In this document: positions 34,758 through 43,545 of the stretch, piece after piece
Numbering within the stretch: position 1 is the first letter of the stretch
Layout: every line of letters starts with the position of its first letter
From: Ferribacterium limneticum
GTDB lineage: Bacteria > Pseudomonadota > Gammaproteobacteria > Burkholderiales > Rhodocyclaceae
Length of the DNA stretch: 64,000 bases
Assembly: GCF_020510585.1 (NCBI RefSeq)
Contig: NZ_CP075190.1
Span: forward strand, 3,532,001 to 3,596,000
Direction of reading: 5' to 3'
Notes under the pieces: model-generated
Seen by the model: the letters and a program-made list of their open reading frames with translations, nothing else
Told to the model about the DNA's origin: nothing
The model's database searches: none
Made by a program: the position numbers and the translations under genes

Positions 34758-36956
34758 CTATTCCCCGAACCATTTGCGGGCCACATCAGGATTTTTTCTC
34801 TCCCAAGTCGCAAGATCAGTCCCGTAAAGCATTTTGTTCTGCTCAATCAGGTTTGCCTCACTCCAAGCAATTAGGATCATGTCGGGGTGGAAGGAAAAGT
34901 AGCTGGAGCATTCTTCAACAGCATCCTGTGCTTCATGTTGGTCAGTTCTGAAATTGTTGCCCATCTCTATGATCTGCCCCCAACGTGCATCTTTTCTGCG
35001 GGAAACAAATTCTGGATGCCAGTTGGTTTTGCCGGTCTTCCACGTAGCTTCTACCCAGTACGGATCGCTATTTCTTCCGACATAAGGCGCTTCAACAGAG
35101 TTCTGATGTGCTCCTCCCGGTAGCGGCTTATTGATCCTTTCAGCCATTTCAGGAAAGAGCAGGCAAAGAAGGCGGTCGTATCGCTCGCCCCGGCGATACT
35201 CAAGTTTTCCTTCCGTTAGACTAGCCTCAACCCGGTCTCGCCATTTCCGATATTTTTCTGTTTGCTCTGCGTTCAAGGTTGGGTTGTAGACCTTGATAGC
35301 AATCAGATACAGGGAGTGCCATTGCCACATGGCAAAGCTTTGCTTTTCCTGAAGGATTGCGTTGATGACTTGCCAGGCGGTATTCAGCTTGTAGCCGATG
35401 CATTTGTCTTGCTTGATCGACATGATGCGATCCAGGATATTTCCTCGATCACCAAATAGAAAATCATCTTGAGCCTCGGAGTAACCTCGCTTGCCAAAGA
35501 TCTTGGCATACTCATATACCTGACCAAGTGAGCGTGCCAGAGCAATCTTGTCGCTATCGGGAGCCTCAGACTGCACCCTAAGATTGCCGTAGGTCTCAAC
35601 CGCCTTTAGATACCGATCCGCTAGCTCAGTCAAAGGCAGTTGCATCAACTCTCGTTCCCTCCGGTCCTTTTCTGCCTGTCGCTGTTGCTTCTCTAGGGCA
35701 ATCACCGCTTCTTGTTCAACCAGGCTATCGAGGTTGCGTTTTTCTGTTTCGAGCCACGGGTGGTATAGCCAGCGCTTCGCGGCAACCTCATGAACGATTA
35801 GATTCTTGAACTCCTCAAGGGTTACTTTCCCTCCCATCCGGGAAACATCAATCTCCAGGGTAGGAATTCCCTTTTGACGAATTCTTTCCAGTCGTTCTTC
35901 GTCAATCGTATTGGTAACGGTGATCTCAATGGACAGCGTATCGGCTGGCCAGTCACCTACCGCAATCGTAGAGGCCAGAACGTCCGGTTTGATTTCACCC
36001 AAATGCTGTTCTAGCCTGACTTCAGCAAGTTGAACCAACTGCTCAGCCCGGCTTCTCTTCTTCTCGATTACTTGCCCCATTGGCAATTCACGTTTCGAAC
36101 TCACTGCCAAGGGAGGTAGCTGGATTTGTTTTTCTTGCTCCAGTATTTCCTTGGCTTTGAGATGAAGCAGTGTCTCGCGCTTGAGTTCGTTGCTGATGCC
36201 TTCCGGGATATTCAGCCAATCCAGGGCGTCTTCGGCTTTCTGTTCCGCATCTGCTAGGGCCTGTGCAGCGAGATCATCGTCAGACCAGTGGGAGCACCAC
36301 CGGCCATCATCAATGATCAATGTGATCCGTTTCCGAAGCTCCTCCGGGGACATTGCCGCAATGGATGGGTCGTCAACAATCAAGCGGATCATCGGCGTGA
36401 TTTCCAGATACTCGCTTTCCTCATCAGACGCTTCTACGCTACCGACAAGGCAGACCTTGAGTAGACGGCCATCCTCAAGAGTCAGAAGTGCATTCACCCG
36501 ATCTTCGATCTTGTATTCGGCAATACGGATAGGCTCTCTCGGTGCATCTACCCAAGCCTCGTAATACTCACCGCTCAAACCTTCCACTTTTTTGGATTGG
36601 CGGCGGTGAGGAAGGAACAGTTCTCCTTCCTTCAGTAGCATCTCAAGGGCAGCGGCTCTTGCTGCCAATACCAGGCACTCACCTTTGGGAGCGCCGTCTG
36701 GGTGTCGGAAGTGCGGTCTGATGTGGAACTCGGTTTTGCCCGCATTCACGGCTTCGAGAGGTAGGTTGCAGCTATAGCATTCGCACCCGCATTTCTGCCC
36801 TGTCTGATTTTTTCGAAGTTCGCCGATGTACCTTGGCTCCTTCGTCTCAATGTCACGCGCCCACGCCAATACCAAGTCCTTGCCTGTAATGCTCTGCAAT
36901 TGAGGATCAACCTCAGGGATTACTTGATAGCTTGTTGGATTGTGGACAGCGCTCAT
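34758..36956 (-). CDS. CoiA-like putative nuclease (732 aa)
   Basis: The N-terminal part has a zinc-binding-like CGCECYSC cluster (C56-C63) and HFRHPDG, as in the CoiA competence-protein family. Residues about 323-372 (D325, then IEITVT with E344, then a GIPTLEID strand) match the PD-(D/E)XK-like nuclease core of that family. The rest is helical and charged. The start at 36956 is preferred for its AGGAAG ribosome site. It is divergent from a WYL regulator, with two operators between. A defence role is inference. Confidence 0.65.
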   Translation of the reverse strand: MSAVHNPTSYQVIPEVDPQLQSITGKDLVLAWARDIETKEPRYIGELRKNQTGQKCGCECYSCNLPLEAVNAGKTEFHIRPHFRHPDGAPKGECLVLAARAAALEMLLKEGELFLPHRRQSKKVEGLSGEYYEAWVDAPREPIRIAEYKIEDRVNALLTLEDGRLLKVCLVGSVEASDEESEYLEITPMIRLIVDDPSIAAMSPEELRKRITLIIDDGRWCSHWSDDDLAAQALADAEQKAEDALDWLNIPEGISNELKRETLLHLKAKEILEQEKQIQLPPLAVSSKRELPMGQVIEKKRSRAEQLVQLAEVRLEQHLGEIKPDVLASTIAVGDWPADTLSIEITVTNTIDEERLERIRQKGIPTLEIDVSRMGGKVTLEEFKNLIVHEVAAKRWLYHPWLETEKRNLDSLVEQEAVIALEKQQRQAEKDRRERELMQLPLTELADRYLKAVETYGNLRVQSEAPDSDKIALARSLGQVYEYAKIFGKRGYSEAQDDFLFGDRGNILDRIMSIKQDKCIGYKLNTAWQVINAILQEKQSFAMWQWHSLYLIAIKVYNPTLNAEQTEKYRKWRDRVEASLTEGKLEYRRGERYDRLLCLLFPEMAERINKPLPGGAHQNSVEAPYVGRNSDPYWVEATWKTGKTNWHPEFVSRRKDARWGQIIEMGNNFRTDQHEAQDAVEECSSYFSFHPDMILIAWSEANLIEQNKMLYGTDLATWERKNPDVARKWFGE

Positions 36957-37018
36957 TTCTTCCTGCCTAAGATACAAAGAGGGATGGTTAATCTGCTACG
37001 ATTCGCCAGAACAAAGAA

Positions 37019-37052
37019 CTTATCATAGGTGATAAGTTATCATAGTAGATAA
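37019..37052. promoter_or_regulatory. Tandem operators between nuclease and WYL genes
   Basis: Two abutting inverted repeats occur: CTTATCA-TAGG-TGATAAG (37019-37036) and TTATC-ATAGTA-GATAA (37037-37052). They lie in a 122-base divergent gap, the usual place for BrxR/CapW-type WYL repressor sites. Confidence 0.72.
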
Positions 37053-37078
37053 ATGTCGTATGCACAATTGGGTAGAGA

Positions 37079-37894
37079 ATGTCTAACAAACCAGCATTGC
37101 GAGATCACCGTCTGAAGATCATGGAAGGTGTGCTTGCCTGGGAAGGCGAGATTGGTAACGCACGCGTGCGAAAGCTCTTCGGATTGCAACCGGTTCAAGC
37201 AAGTCGATTGCTTGGTGAGTTTCGTTTGCTGATGGGAAACCGGATTATTGAGGATGGCAGGGCAAAGGTCTTGAAGCCCGCAACGCCTGAAGGTATTGAG
37301 ACTGATATTTCTCTAGATGAGTATGTTCGGCAGACTCAGATAGGCGAGGACTCGAATCCTTGCATTGTTGATGCCCGTATCGACCTGACAGAGGTTAAGC
37401 CGGTTGTCTTCGCGCTGCTGCGTAAAGCAACTTTGAACAAAACAGGCATCAGGATTAGCTACGCCTCGATGACCAATCCAGCCTTCGAAGAGCGAACCAT
37501 CTTCCCGCACTCCATCATCCACGTTGGCCGTCGCTGGCATGTGCGTGGCTGGTGCGCCAAGCGTCAGGATTTTCGTGACTTTACGCTGGGTCGGATCAAA
37601 TCAGCCTCGCCGGTTGCTGAAGCTGCGCCCAAAACGATTGACGACGATCAGGCTTGGCATGAGGTGGTCTTGATCGAACTGGCAGCCCACAGAAAGCTCT
37701 CAATCCAGCAGCAAGAGGTGGTTCGAGGCGAGAACTTCGGGGGGCTAGAAAATCGACGGTTGCCAGTTCGTGCTTGCCTGGCCCAGTACGTCATTCAAGA
37801 TCTGCGAGCGGCTGTTGATCCTGAGAAGGAAGTGCCACCGGAGTTTCAGATTGAGATTACCAATCCTGGACAATTGAAAAAGACTTTGTTCTAA
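37079..37894 (+). CDS. WYL-domain transcriptional regulator (BrxR/CapW-like)
   Basis: A 271-residue protein with an N-terminal winged helix (about 10-65), a central WYL domain (marked by RWHVRGWC at 152-159 and RDFTLGRI at 166-173) and a C-terminal extension. This is the build of BrxR/CapW repressors, which control BREX, CBASS and other phage-defence loci and bind inverted repeats next to their own gene. Two such repeats are present upstream. It is followed by the 370-residue gene after five bases. Confidence 0.82.
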   Translation: MSNKPALRDHRLKIMEGVLAWEGEIGNARVRKLFGLQPVQASRLLGEFRLLMGNRIIEDGRAKVLKPATPEGIETDISLDEYVRQTQIGEDSNPCIVDARIDLTEVKPVVFALLRKATLNKTGIRISYASMTNPAFEERTIFPHSIIHVGRRWHVRGWCAKRQDFRDFTLGRIKSASPVAEAAPKTIDDDQAWHEVVLIELAAHRKLSIQQQEVVRGENFGGLENRRLPVRACLAQYVIQDLRAAVDPEKEVPPEFQIEITNPGQLKKTLF

Positions 37895-37899
37895 ATGAT

Positions 37900-39012
37900 A
37901 TGAGCGAAAAACACTCCGACTTTGGTTGCATCAGGTTCCATAACTCCCAATTTAGCCGCTTGGCAACAGAAGCCGGGAATCAAGGCTGCATGGGGTCTGA
38001 TGGGAAGATATTGGCCAACGCGTTTTCGGCGTCATCACGCACGACTGAAGCTTATTTGCAAGCCGTTATGGACGGGTTTGATGGGCAAGTTTCCGCTGAG
38101 TTCTACGTTCTTTCTCGCCAGCTAATGCAACTCACATTGTTGCATGCCCTGTATGTCAGTGCAGGACGGCAAGTTTTTCAGTTCACACCAAAGATCCTTG
38201 CCGACTTCAAACGTACCGATCTATCGGAAACGCCGATTGGGAAACTCACGCTGCCATACCCAGCGGGGTTCATTCATCTTGGCTTGCAGGAAGACCTTGC
38301 CTTAGATGAATGGTGGCGAACAGAAGCTGAATTCGTCGATGGAGCCTATTTTCATAGTGGCCCAGAAGGACAACTGACAATTCAGCTTACCTTATCTCGC
38401 CCCGGCGGAAATTGGAGCAAGTTACCCGGCCCAAGCTTCTCAATTCCTCAGGCCAATCTGAATTTGCCTGCCCACGAGGCCATCGACAAAGCTTTGGACG
38501 CAGATATCGCAGAAACAGAGGACAACCGCTTCAAAGAAGAAATTCATGACACGGTTCAGGAGTGGGATGCCTCTACCCGTCCTGTGGTGCATGCGGCGCT
38601 GTCCTTGGTGCTCAATGCCCTGTTTTATCTGGACGGCTACGGTGCTGACACCGACCTGATTGTTCCAGACGAAGCTCCGCAGATTGCCCGAGAGTCGTAC
38701 GAGAAAGCAGTCAAAGGCGGAAAGCCCAAAGCCATTCGGAATGCTCGCAATGCACTGATGGTGGATGGGTTCACTGTCGTTCGCCTCTGTGGGATTGCTG
38801 CTGCTTACTCAGCAGTCCAAGACGACGCGGAGAAAGATAGTCATGCTGTCAGAACTCATTGGCGTAGGGGTCATTGGCGCATGCAGCCATGCGGACCAAA
38901 GCTATCACAGGTCAAGCGGGTATGGGTTCGCCCGACTCTTGTTGGCAAGGATGCTGGTGGTGCGGTCAAGGGGCACGTTTATTCAGTAGATGGAGTGCCT
39001 GTTGTCAAATAG
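37900..39012 (+). CDS. Hypothetical protein with HWRRGHWR C-terminal motif
   Basis: A 370-residue protein with no recognised enzyme domain. The C-terminal segment HWRRGHWRMQPCGPKLSQVK followed by a VWVRPTLVG strand recurs in hypothetical proteins of plasmids and phages, and may correspond to the family that includes the anti-CRISPR AcrVA2; I cannot verify this. It is in an operon with the WYL regulator. Confidence 0.55.
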   Translation: MSEKHSDFGCIRFHNSQFSRLATEAGNQGCMGSDGKILANAFSASSRTTEAYLQAVMDGFDGQVSAEFYVLSRQLMQLTLLHALYVSAGRQVFQFTPKILADFKRTDLSETPIGKLTLPYPAGFIHLGLQEDLALDEWWRTEAEFVDGAYFHSGPEGQLTIQLTLSRPGGNWSKLPGPSFSIPQANLNLPAHEAIDKALDADIAETEDNRFKEEIHDTVQEWDASTRPVVHAALSLVLNALFYLDGYGADTDLIVPDEAPQIARESYEKAVKGGKPKAIRNARNALMVDGFTVVRLCGIAAAYSAVQDDAEKDSHAVRTHWRRGHWRMQPCGPKLSQVKRVWVRPTLVGKDAGGAVKGHVYSVDGVPVVK

Positions 39013-39057
39013 ATAGAGATAGCCACTTGCCTCAAGTGATGGTTTTGACAAACCTGC

Positions 39058-39086
39058 GTGACAAAGGTGTTAGGTACTGCTATATT
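39058..39086 (+). promoter_or_regulatory. Sigma-70 promoter for the intergenic RNA
   Basis: GTGACA (39058-39063) and TATATT (39081-39086) are each one base off consensus and separated by 17 bases. Transcription would start near 39093, with no open reading frame downstream before the terminator. Confidence 0.7.
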
Positions 39087-39092
39087 GAAGTT

Positions 39093-39360
39093 TGGCACCA
39101 ACTGTTGGTGCACCAACGCCCCATGTGCGCTTACCTTGTTTTCTTTGTAGAAACAGGGGATGCGCCTAGCGAGTAGTCAGTTTTCGTTGCGTCAAACTGG
39201 CTTGATGAAAGGACTAGACGGTAAGGGTCGGCTTTGCAAGGCTCCCCCCGTGGAAGTTTCATCATTAGGCATGAGTAAGAAGACCCTTTTGGTCTACTTC
39301 GTGGCTTAAGCAACACTGTTCCGTTTTGTGACGCGGCCGGTATTTATACCGGCCGTTTCT
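39093..39360 (+). ncRNA. Candidate structured non-coding RNA, retron-like
   Basis: About 270 bases without a convincing gene carry a promoter, a terminator and successive hairpins. These are GCACCAAC-T-GTTGGTGC (39096-39112), CAGTTT...AAACTG (39179-39200), an eight-bp long-range stem TGATGAAA...TTTCATCA (39203-39264), and AAGAAGACC...GGTCTACTT (39277-39299). The stretch TAGCGAG after GATGCGCC, followed by a small hairpin with a TTTCGTT loop and then a long stem, resembles the msr-msd layout of retrons. The five bases GCCTA (before AGCGAG) pair with TAGGC after the long stem. No reverse transcriptase is present, so this label is tentative. Confidence 0.5.
39334..39360. terminator. Bidirectional intrinsic terminator
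   Basis: A perfect 10-bp stem (CGGCCGGTAT) with a TT loop is followed by TTTCT on the plus strand. It ends the RNA transcript and sits at the end of the convergent minus-strand gene. Confidence 0.85.
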
Positions 39361-40270
39361 ACTTCTCTGGCCTAGTGTAGTCGTTGGTTGCAATATTTAT
39401 ATGCTTCTCGCTTGAAATCGGCGCAAGTTCTGTGCGATGACAGCTATAAAGATTTAACTCAGTTGCCCCGTCGCCCTTGGAACAATCATAGTGAAGTGCA
39501 CGATGGTATGGCACTCCAAGCCTACGTTGAGAACTGATTGCGCAAATTTCATTGTGCCCGTCACTCGGCTTATGAAAACCATGCAAATCCTTCCCTGGTG
39601 GTTTAAACATTACGCCCGAATCATCGACAAAATAACGACGATCACTCTTATGGCTATCCTGGCGTTTCTGAGGTGGATGATGGTGCCTAAATGCATCAGT
39701 TAACTTTGATAGGGCCTCAGGTTTTTTCTCATTCATGATTAATTGATCTTGTATCTCATACAAGCCAGGAACAAGATGGCGTGATCTGAAATTGCGAATT
39801 GGCAATAACCATGGGGTACGCTGTCTCTGCTCAACCAATTCCCTTTGAAGGGCCACGATTAATTTTCGTGCATCGATGCAGAGTGTGTTGAGTTGGCGAA
39901 CAAGTTCGTTCTTTGATTGCCGTAAAGTTAATTCGCTGGAGTAGTCAAGCTCCCAATTAATAGGAATTGTTATCAAAAAAGGGAACAAGTTATCGCGGAT
40001 AACAAAATCGCTTTCTTGGTCGCGTATATAAAAAACGGCAAAAGCAACCTCTCCTGTGTCTTTGTCTTTTTCACGGGTTTCTTGCTCAATATACGGTTTA
40101 AATGTATTGACTAGCTGCCTCACCTCAAATTCGCGATATGGAGTTCCGTCTGGTCCATGTTTGATGAAGTGATGCGATGTATTTCCACCGCCAGTAATAA
40201 ACTTTGCCTCCTTGGCAACACTATCAAATACTTCAGTCGGAATTCCAGCAAAAGCAAAAGCGAATTTCAT
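39359..40270 (-). CDS. Hypothetical protein, partner of the LOTUS-domain gene
   Basis: A 303-residue protein with no family I recognise. The N terminus (MKFAFAFAGIPTEVFDSVAK) is followed by a charged middle. The C-terminal third has several His and Cys residues (HNEICAISSQ, HYDCSKGDG, CHRTE) that might bind metal. It overlaps the stop of the upstream LOTUS-like gene by one base (TAATG), so the two are co-translated. Confidence 0.5.
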   Translation of the reverse strand: MKFAFAFAGIPTEVFDSVAKEAKFITGGGNTSHHFIKHGPDGTPYREFEVRQLVNTFKPYIEQETREKDKDTGEVAFAVFYIRDQESDFVIRDNLFPFLITIPINWELDYSSELTLRQSKNELVRQLNTLCIDARKLIVALQRELVEQRQRTPWLLPIRNFRSRHLVPGLYEIQDQLIMNEKKPEALSKLTDAFRHHHPPQKRQDSHKSDRRYFVDDSGVMFKPPGKDLHGFHKPSDGHNEICAISSQRRLGVPYHRALHYDCSKGDGATELNLYSCHRTELAPISSEKHINIATNDYTRPEK

Positions 40271-40995
40271 TACACAAGTCTGCGTTTAAGTTTTGAAATA
40301 ATATCGAGCGGGATTTGGATACGTTTTTGCTCTGATTCAGACAGACTTGAAATCAGAAGGTCAAGAACTGATTTTGTGTGAGCATCATCGACCTTGCTTT
40401 TTGCCGCAATCGCTTTAGGCTCAAGCTCAACAGATTCTCTCCATGCGGCAATATTATTGAGAATTCTTCGGCTATGTTCTTCACCACTTTCTTCGCCATT
40501 GGGAAGCGCGATCCATTTGGCGTCAAGCACCTTTGCAGCCTCAGGCACTTCATCGTTAGCACCAATATCTACGAACCGAACAACAGGGGATAGCGAAATT
40601 ACTCGTTTTTTGTCCGACGCTAGCGGTCGAGAAAAAGCAAGTAGAATTGCTTTATTTACCCCAGAGGCTCGAACGGTTTTTCTGCTTTGGTCTGCTTTTG
40701 GGAAATATTGAGCGGAATTGGAAACATCAATAATCGCACTGTCTGGAATGGCAATTGTGACAATTGGGTTTTCTTTGGAAGGTAATATTTTGACTTCGCC
40801 AGCAAGTTCCTCTTGAATAAAGGCCGAAAGTTTTCGATCACGAATTTCGACCTTGGCGATTTCTGGTTTTTTTGCGATTTCAGATCCGATCCGAGAAAGC
40901 AAAACCCCCTCTTGATTCTGCTCCCATGCTTCGGTCGTTAGTCTTAATATAAAATTTTTGATGGTTTCGCCTGGTAAGCTTGGTGTTTGGGTCAT
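40270..40995 (-). CDS. OST-HTH/LOTUS-like domain protein
   Basis: A 241-residue protein. The first 80 residues (LLSRIGSEIAKKPEIAKVEI, then RDRKLSAFIQEEL) fit the OST-HTH/LOTUS winged-helix pattern, which in other proteins binds RNA, notably G-rich RNA. The start MTQTPSLPGETIKN at 40995 is preferred to a longer form because family members begin shortly before this helix. The C-terminal region is unrecognised. Confidence 0.6.
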   Translation of the reverse strand: MTQTPSLPGETIKNFILRLTTEAWEQNQEGVLLSRIGSEIAKKPEIAKVEIRDRKLSAFIQEELAGEVKILPSKENPIVTIAIPDSAIIDVSNSAQYFPKADQSRKTVRASGVNKAILLAFSRPLASDKKRVISLSPVVRFVDIGANDEVPEAAKVLDAKWIALPNGEESGEEHSRRILNNIAAWRESVELEPKAIAAKSKVDDAHTKSVLDLLISSLSESEQKRIQIPLDIISKLKRRLV

Positions 40996-41099
40996 GTTCT
41001 TTCTCGCTTGAGCTACGATAAGTAACATATTACCGTCTTTGGAGATGCATCTCTGCTACTCAAGGTATGAAGAAGAAAATTTAGCAAAACGTCATTCCA

Positions 41100-41342
41100 T
41101 TACAACCCCGCCTCTCCCATGAGATCCCTCATGGACAGATCCAAAGCCTTAGCCAACCTCGCCAAGGTCAGCACGGCCACATTGTTGTCGCCGCGCTCCA
41201 CTCTCCCCACATAGCTCCGATCTACCTCAGCGAGTAGCGCGAGCTTTTCCTGAGAAATCCCTTTCTCAAGGCGAATGCGCCTGATGGCTTCTCCGAGGGC
41301 GAGCAGTAGGGGATCTTGACGATTTTTCGAGAGATTTGGCAC
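41100..41342 (-). CDS. XRE-family helix-turn-helix regulator
   Basis: An 80-residue HTH_3 protein; the helix-turn-helix spans about 17-70 (ISQEKLALLAEVDRSYVGRV). The GTG at 41340-41342 (product MPNLSKNRQDPLLLALGEA) matches the usual start of such regulators. A longer frame would begin at a GTG at 41378, but that codon lies inside the palindrome 41376-41393. It is divergent from the 41465 gene and probably represses itself through that palindrome. Confidence 0.82.
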   Translation of the reverse strand: MPNLSKNRQDPLLLALGEAIRRIRLEKGISQEKLALLAEVDRSYVGRVERGDNNVAVLTLARLAKALDLSMRDLMGEAGL

Positions 41343-41375
41343 ATCGTCATGATTTCGATATGATGCGCGGCAATC

Positions 41376-41393
41376 CACGGTACATGTACCGTG
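41376..41393. promoter_or_regulatory. Perfect 18-bp palindrome, XRE operator candidate
   Basis: CACGGTACATGTACCGTG is a complete palindrome lying between the divergent XRE and 41465 genes. Chance perfect 18-bp palindromes are rare, and the place is typical of an autorepressor site. Confidence 0.75.
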
Positions 41394-41464
41394 ATTGGTG
41401 AATGGCAGCCACTAACGGCTATCAAATCGAGCTTTACATCTCGGCAGACTATCGAGGTCGGAGA

Positions 41465-42379
41465 ATGAAAAAACAAACAGGGATCTGGTTGGCCGCTGCT
41501 TTGTGCGGCGCTTTCTTTCAACCCGCTGTTGCTCAGGACGTGCAGCAAGGCACTTCTGCCACAGACGCCGCGAAATCGCCTGACGCCGTAGCGCGAGCGA
41601 TGGGCATCACGATTGGCAACAGCCTGGAGTCGACACAGGGCAGAGCCGCTGGTCACTACGCCGTTTTTGAGAAGACAGATACAGGCTGGAAGGTTATGAG
41701 CATTAGTTCAGTTCCGCTCCCTGTAGCCGACTTCGCATCTCGGGAAGTTCTGTTTTTCTCCAGCGATCTGTCTTATGTGGAACCCGATTTCCGGGTTGTG
41801 CTCATCAATAACAAACGTAATCGGTTCAAGTGCTGGACCGGCTTGGTACATTCCCGCGAATCTCAGGGAAGGGAAGACTACAACCCTTGCGATAGTTCGT
41901 TGACGTCGACGGTGGATGCTCAGCTTGGGGCGCAGGCCCTCCTGACCGTTGCCACTCTCGGGATGAACGTACTGACCGGAACATCCATTCGAGAGGTCGC
42001 GGTTGATCAGGCCAAGGTGATTGCGCTGTTGCAGCAAACGAACGTGCTGGGACAACTAAAGGAGCAGAAAGAAGCCAAGGAACGGTTGGCTTACCAGGAA
42101 GCCTTCGCGAAAGCCCGTACAGCGACTGCTCTCAATGGCTTCATCCAGCGTTACTCGAACAACGATCCAGATAGTCTTGTACCGAAGGCAAGCGAGAAGT
42201 TGGCGCAGGCCAGTCTCAATGACTACCGGATGGCTTTTGATGCGGCCCAGTCATCATCCGCGCTGAATGCCTTTATCCAGCGATATCAGACCAAAGATCC
42301 AGACAATCTTGTTCCCAAGGCGATTGAACGCCGTGATCTGGCATTGGTTTCAGAACGCCTGAGGTGCCCCCGGATTTAG
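41465..42379 (+). pseudogene. Secreted repeat protein truncated by an IS3 element
   Basis: An exported protein of 304 residues as it stands: signal peptide MKKQTGIWLAAALCGAFFQP...AQ, a soluble domain (about 45-185) with two Cys, and two tandem 40-residue repeats (EAFAKARTATALNGFIQRYS and MAFDAAQSSSALNAFIQRYQ). The coding frame runs into the inverted repeat of the IS element at 42360 and stops at 42379 with foreign residues (RCPRI), so the C terminus is lost. GGAG precedes the ATG. No function is recognised. Confidence 0.65.
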
Positions 42380-42418
42380 TGCCAAGGGCCTTTTAGTAAA
42401 AGTCCTTGGGTTGCACTG

Positions 42419-43249
42419 CTAAAGACACTCTTCCACGGCCGGCAGGTCGGAACGCGTTGTCCGATGCTTGGCCGCAAACTCTGCCGGAGTTTGGTAACCC
42501 AGCGCACTGTGGGGCCGGTGCTGGTTGTAATCCCGGCGCCAGACAGCGATCAGGATACGAGCCTCAGCCAGACTCGTAAACCAGTGGTCATTCAGACACT
42601 CGTCCCGGAATCGGCCATTGAAGCTCTCGATGAAAGCATTCTGGGTCGGTTTGCCTGCCTGGATCAGTTTGAGCTGAACGCCATGCTGACAAGCCCACTG
42701 GTCGAGTGCCTTGCCGGTAAATTCAGGCCCTTGGTCGGTCCGGATGGCCTTGGGGTAGCCACGGAACCGGGCTGCCTGATCAAGCACCCGCGTGACGTAA
42801 TGCCCCGAGATGCCGAAGTCGACTGCCAGATCGACAGATTCCTTGCTGAAATCATCGACGATGGTCAGCACCTTGATTCGTCGGCCGCTGGCCAAGGCAT
42901 CACTGACAAAATCCATCGACCAGACCTCGTTCGGACCCGAGGGCAGCTCAAGTGCTTGCCGTTCGACCGCGACACCATGCCGCCTCTTGCGCCGCCTGAC
43001 CGTCAGGCCGGCATCGCTGTAGAGCCGATAGAGTCGTTTGTGATTGACCGCAACACCTTCCCGTCGAACCAGAGCGTGCAGGCGCCGATAGCCGAACCGG
43101 CGCCGCTCTCCGGCGAGTTCGACCAGTCTGGCCTGTAATTGCTCATTCTCTGGCTGCGCCTTTGACGCGTAGTGCAGCACCGTGCGCGATAGACCCACCA
43201 GCTGGCAGGCACGGCGTTCGGAAATCTTCGTCGATTCCTGCATCACCAT
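42419..43249 (-). CDS. IS3-family transposase OrfB (DDE integrase domain)
   Basis: A 276-residue rve-domain transposase. A helix-turn-helix start (ERRACQLVGLSRTVLHY) is followed by HTH_21 and the DDE core: WSMDFVSDAL, RTDQGPEFTG and NAFIESFNGRFRDECL. In IS3 elements the active enzyme is an OrfAB fusion made by -1 frameshifting, so this ORF likely begins as a continuation of orfA. Confidence 0.92.
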   Translation of the reverse strand: MVMQESTKISERRACQLVGLSRTVLHYASKAQPENEQLQARLVELAGERRRFGYRRLHALVRREGVAVNHKRLYRLYSDAGLTVRRRKRRHGVAVERQALELPSGPNEVWSMDFVSDALASGRRIKVLTIVDDFSKESVDLAVDFGISGHYVTRVLDQAARFRGYPKAIRTDQGPEFTGKALDQWACQHGVQLKLIQAGKPTQNAFIESFNGRFRDECLNDHWFTSLAEARILIAVWRRDYNQHRPHSALGYQTPAEFAAKHRTTRSDLPAVEECL

Positions 43250-43275
43250 GACTGCCTCACGCTTTTGCTGGGGGC

Positions 43276-43545
43276 TCAGCGTTTTCGGCCTAAAGCCGCT
43301 TTCAGCGCCTCCGCATCGAGGATCGATTCGGCCAGCAGCCGCTTGAGCTTGCCATTCTCGGCTTCGAGCTCCTTCAGCCTCTTGGCATCCGGAACCGTCA
43401 TCCCGCCGAACTTCGCTCGCCAGTTGTAGAACGATCCGTCACTGAAGCCATGTTGCCGGCACAGCTCCTTGATCGGTATTCCGGCTTCCGCCTGCTGCAA
43501 GAAACCGATGATCTGCTCTTCTGAAAACCGCTTCTTCAAGTCCAT
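43276..43545 (-). CDS. IS3-family OrfA (HTH protein)
   Basis: An 89-residue HTH_Tnp_1 protein, MDLKKRFSEEQIIGFLQQAE, with a C-terminal leucine-zipper-like coiled coil (residues 55-85). It binds the element's ends and forms the N-terminal part of OrfAB by frameshift. Confidence 0.92.
   Translation of the reverse strand: MDLKKRFSEEQIIGFLQQAEAGIPIKELCRQHGFSDGSFYNWRAKFGGMTVPDAKRLKELEAENGKLKRLLAESILDAEALKAALGRKR

Noticed and set aside
39093..39360. A complete retron
   Set aside because: No reverse transcriptase gene exists in the element; only the RNA-like layout is similar.
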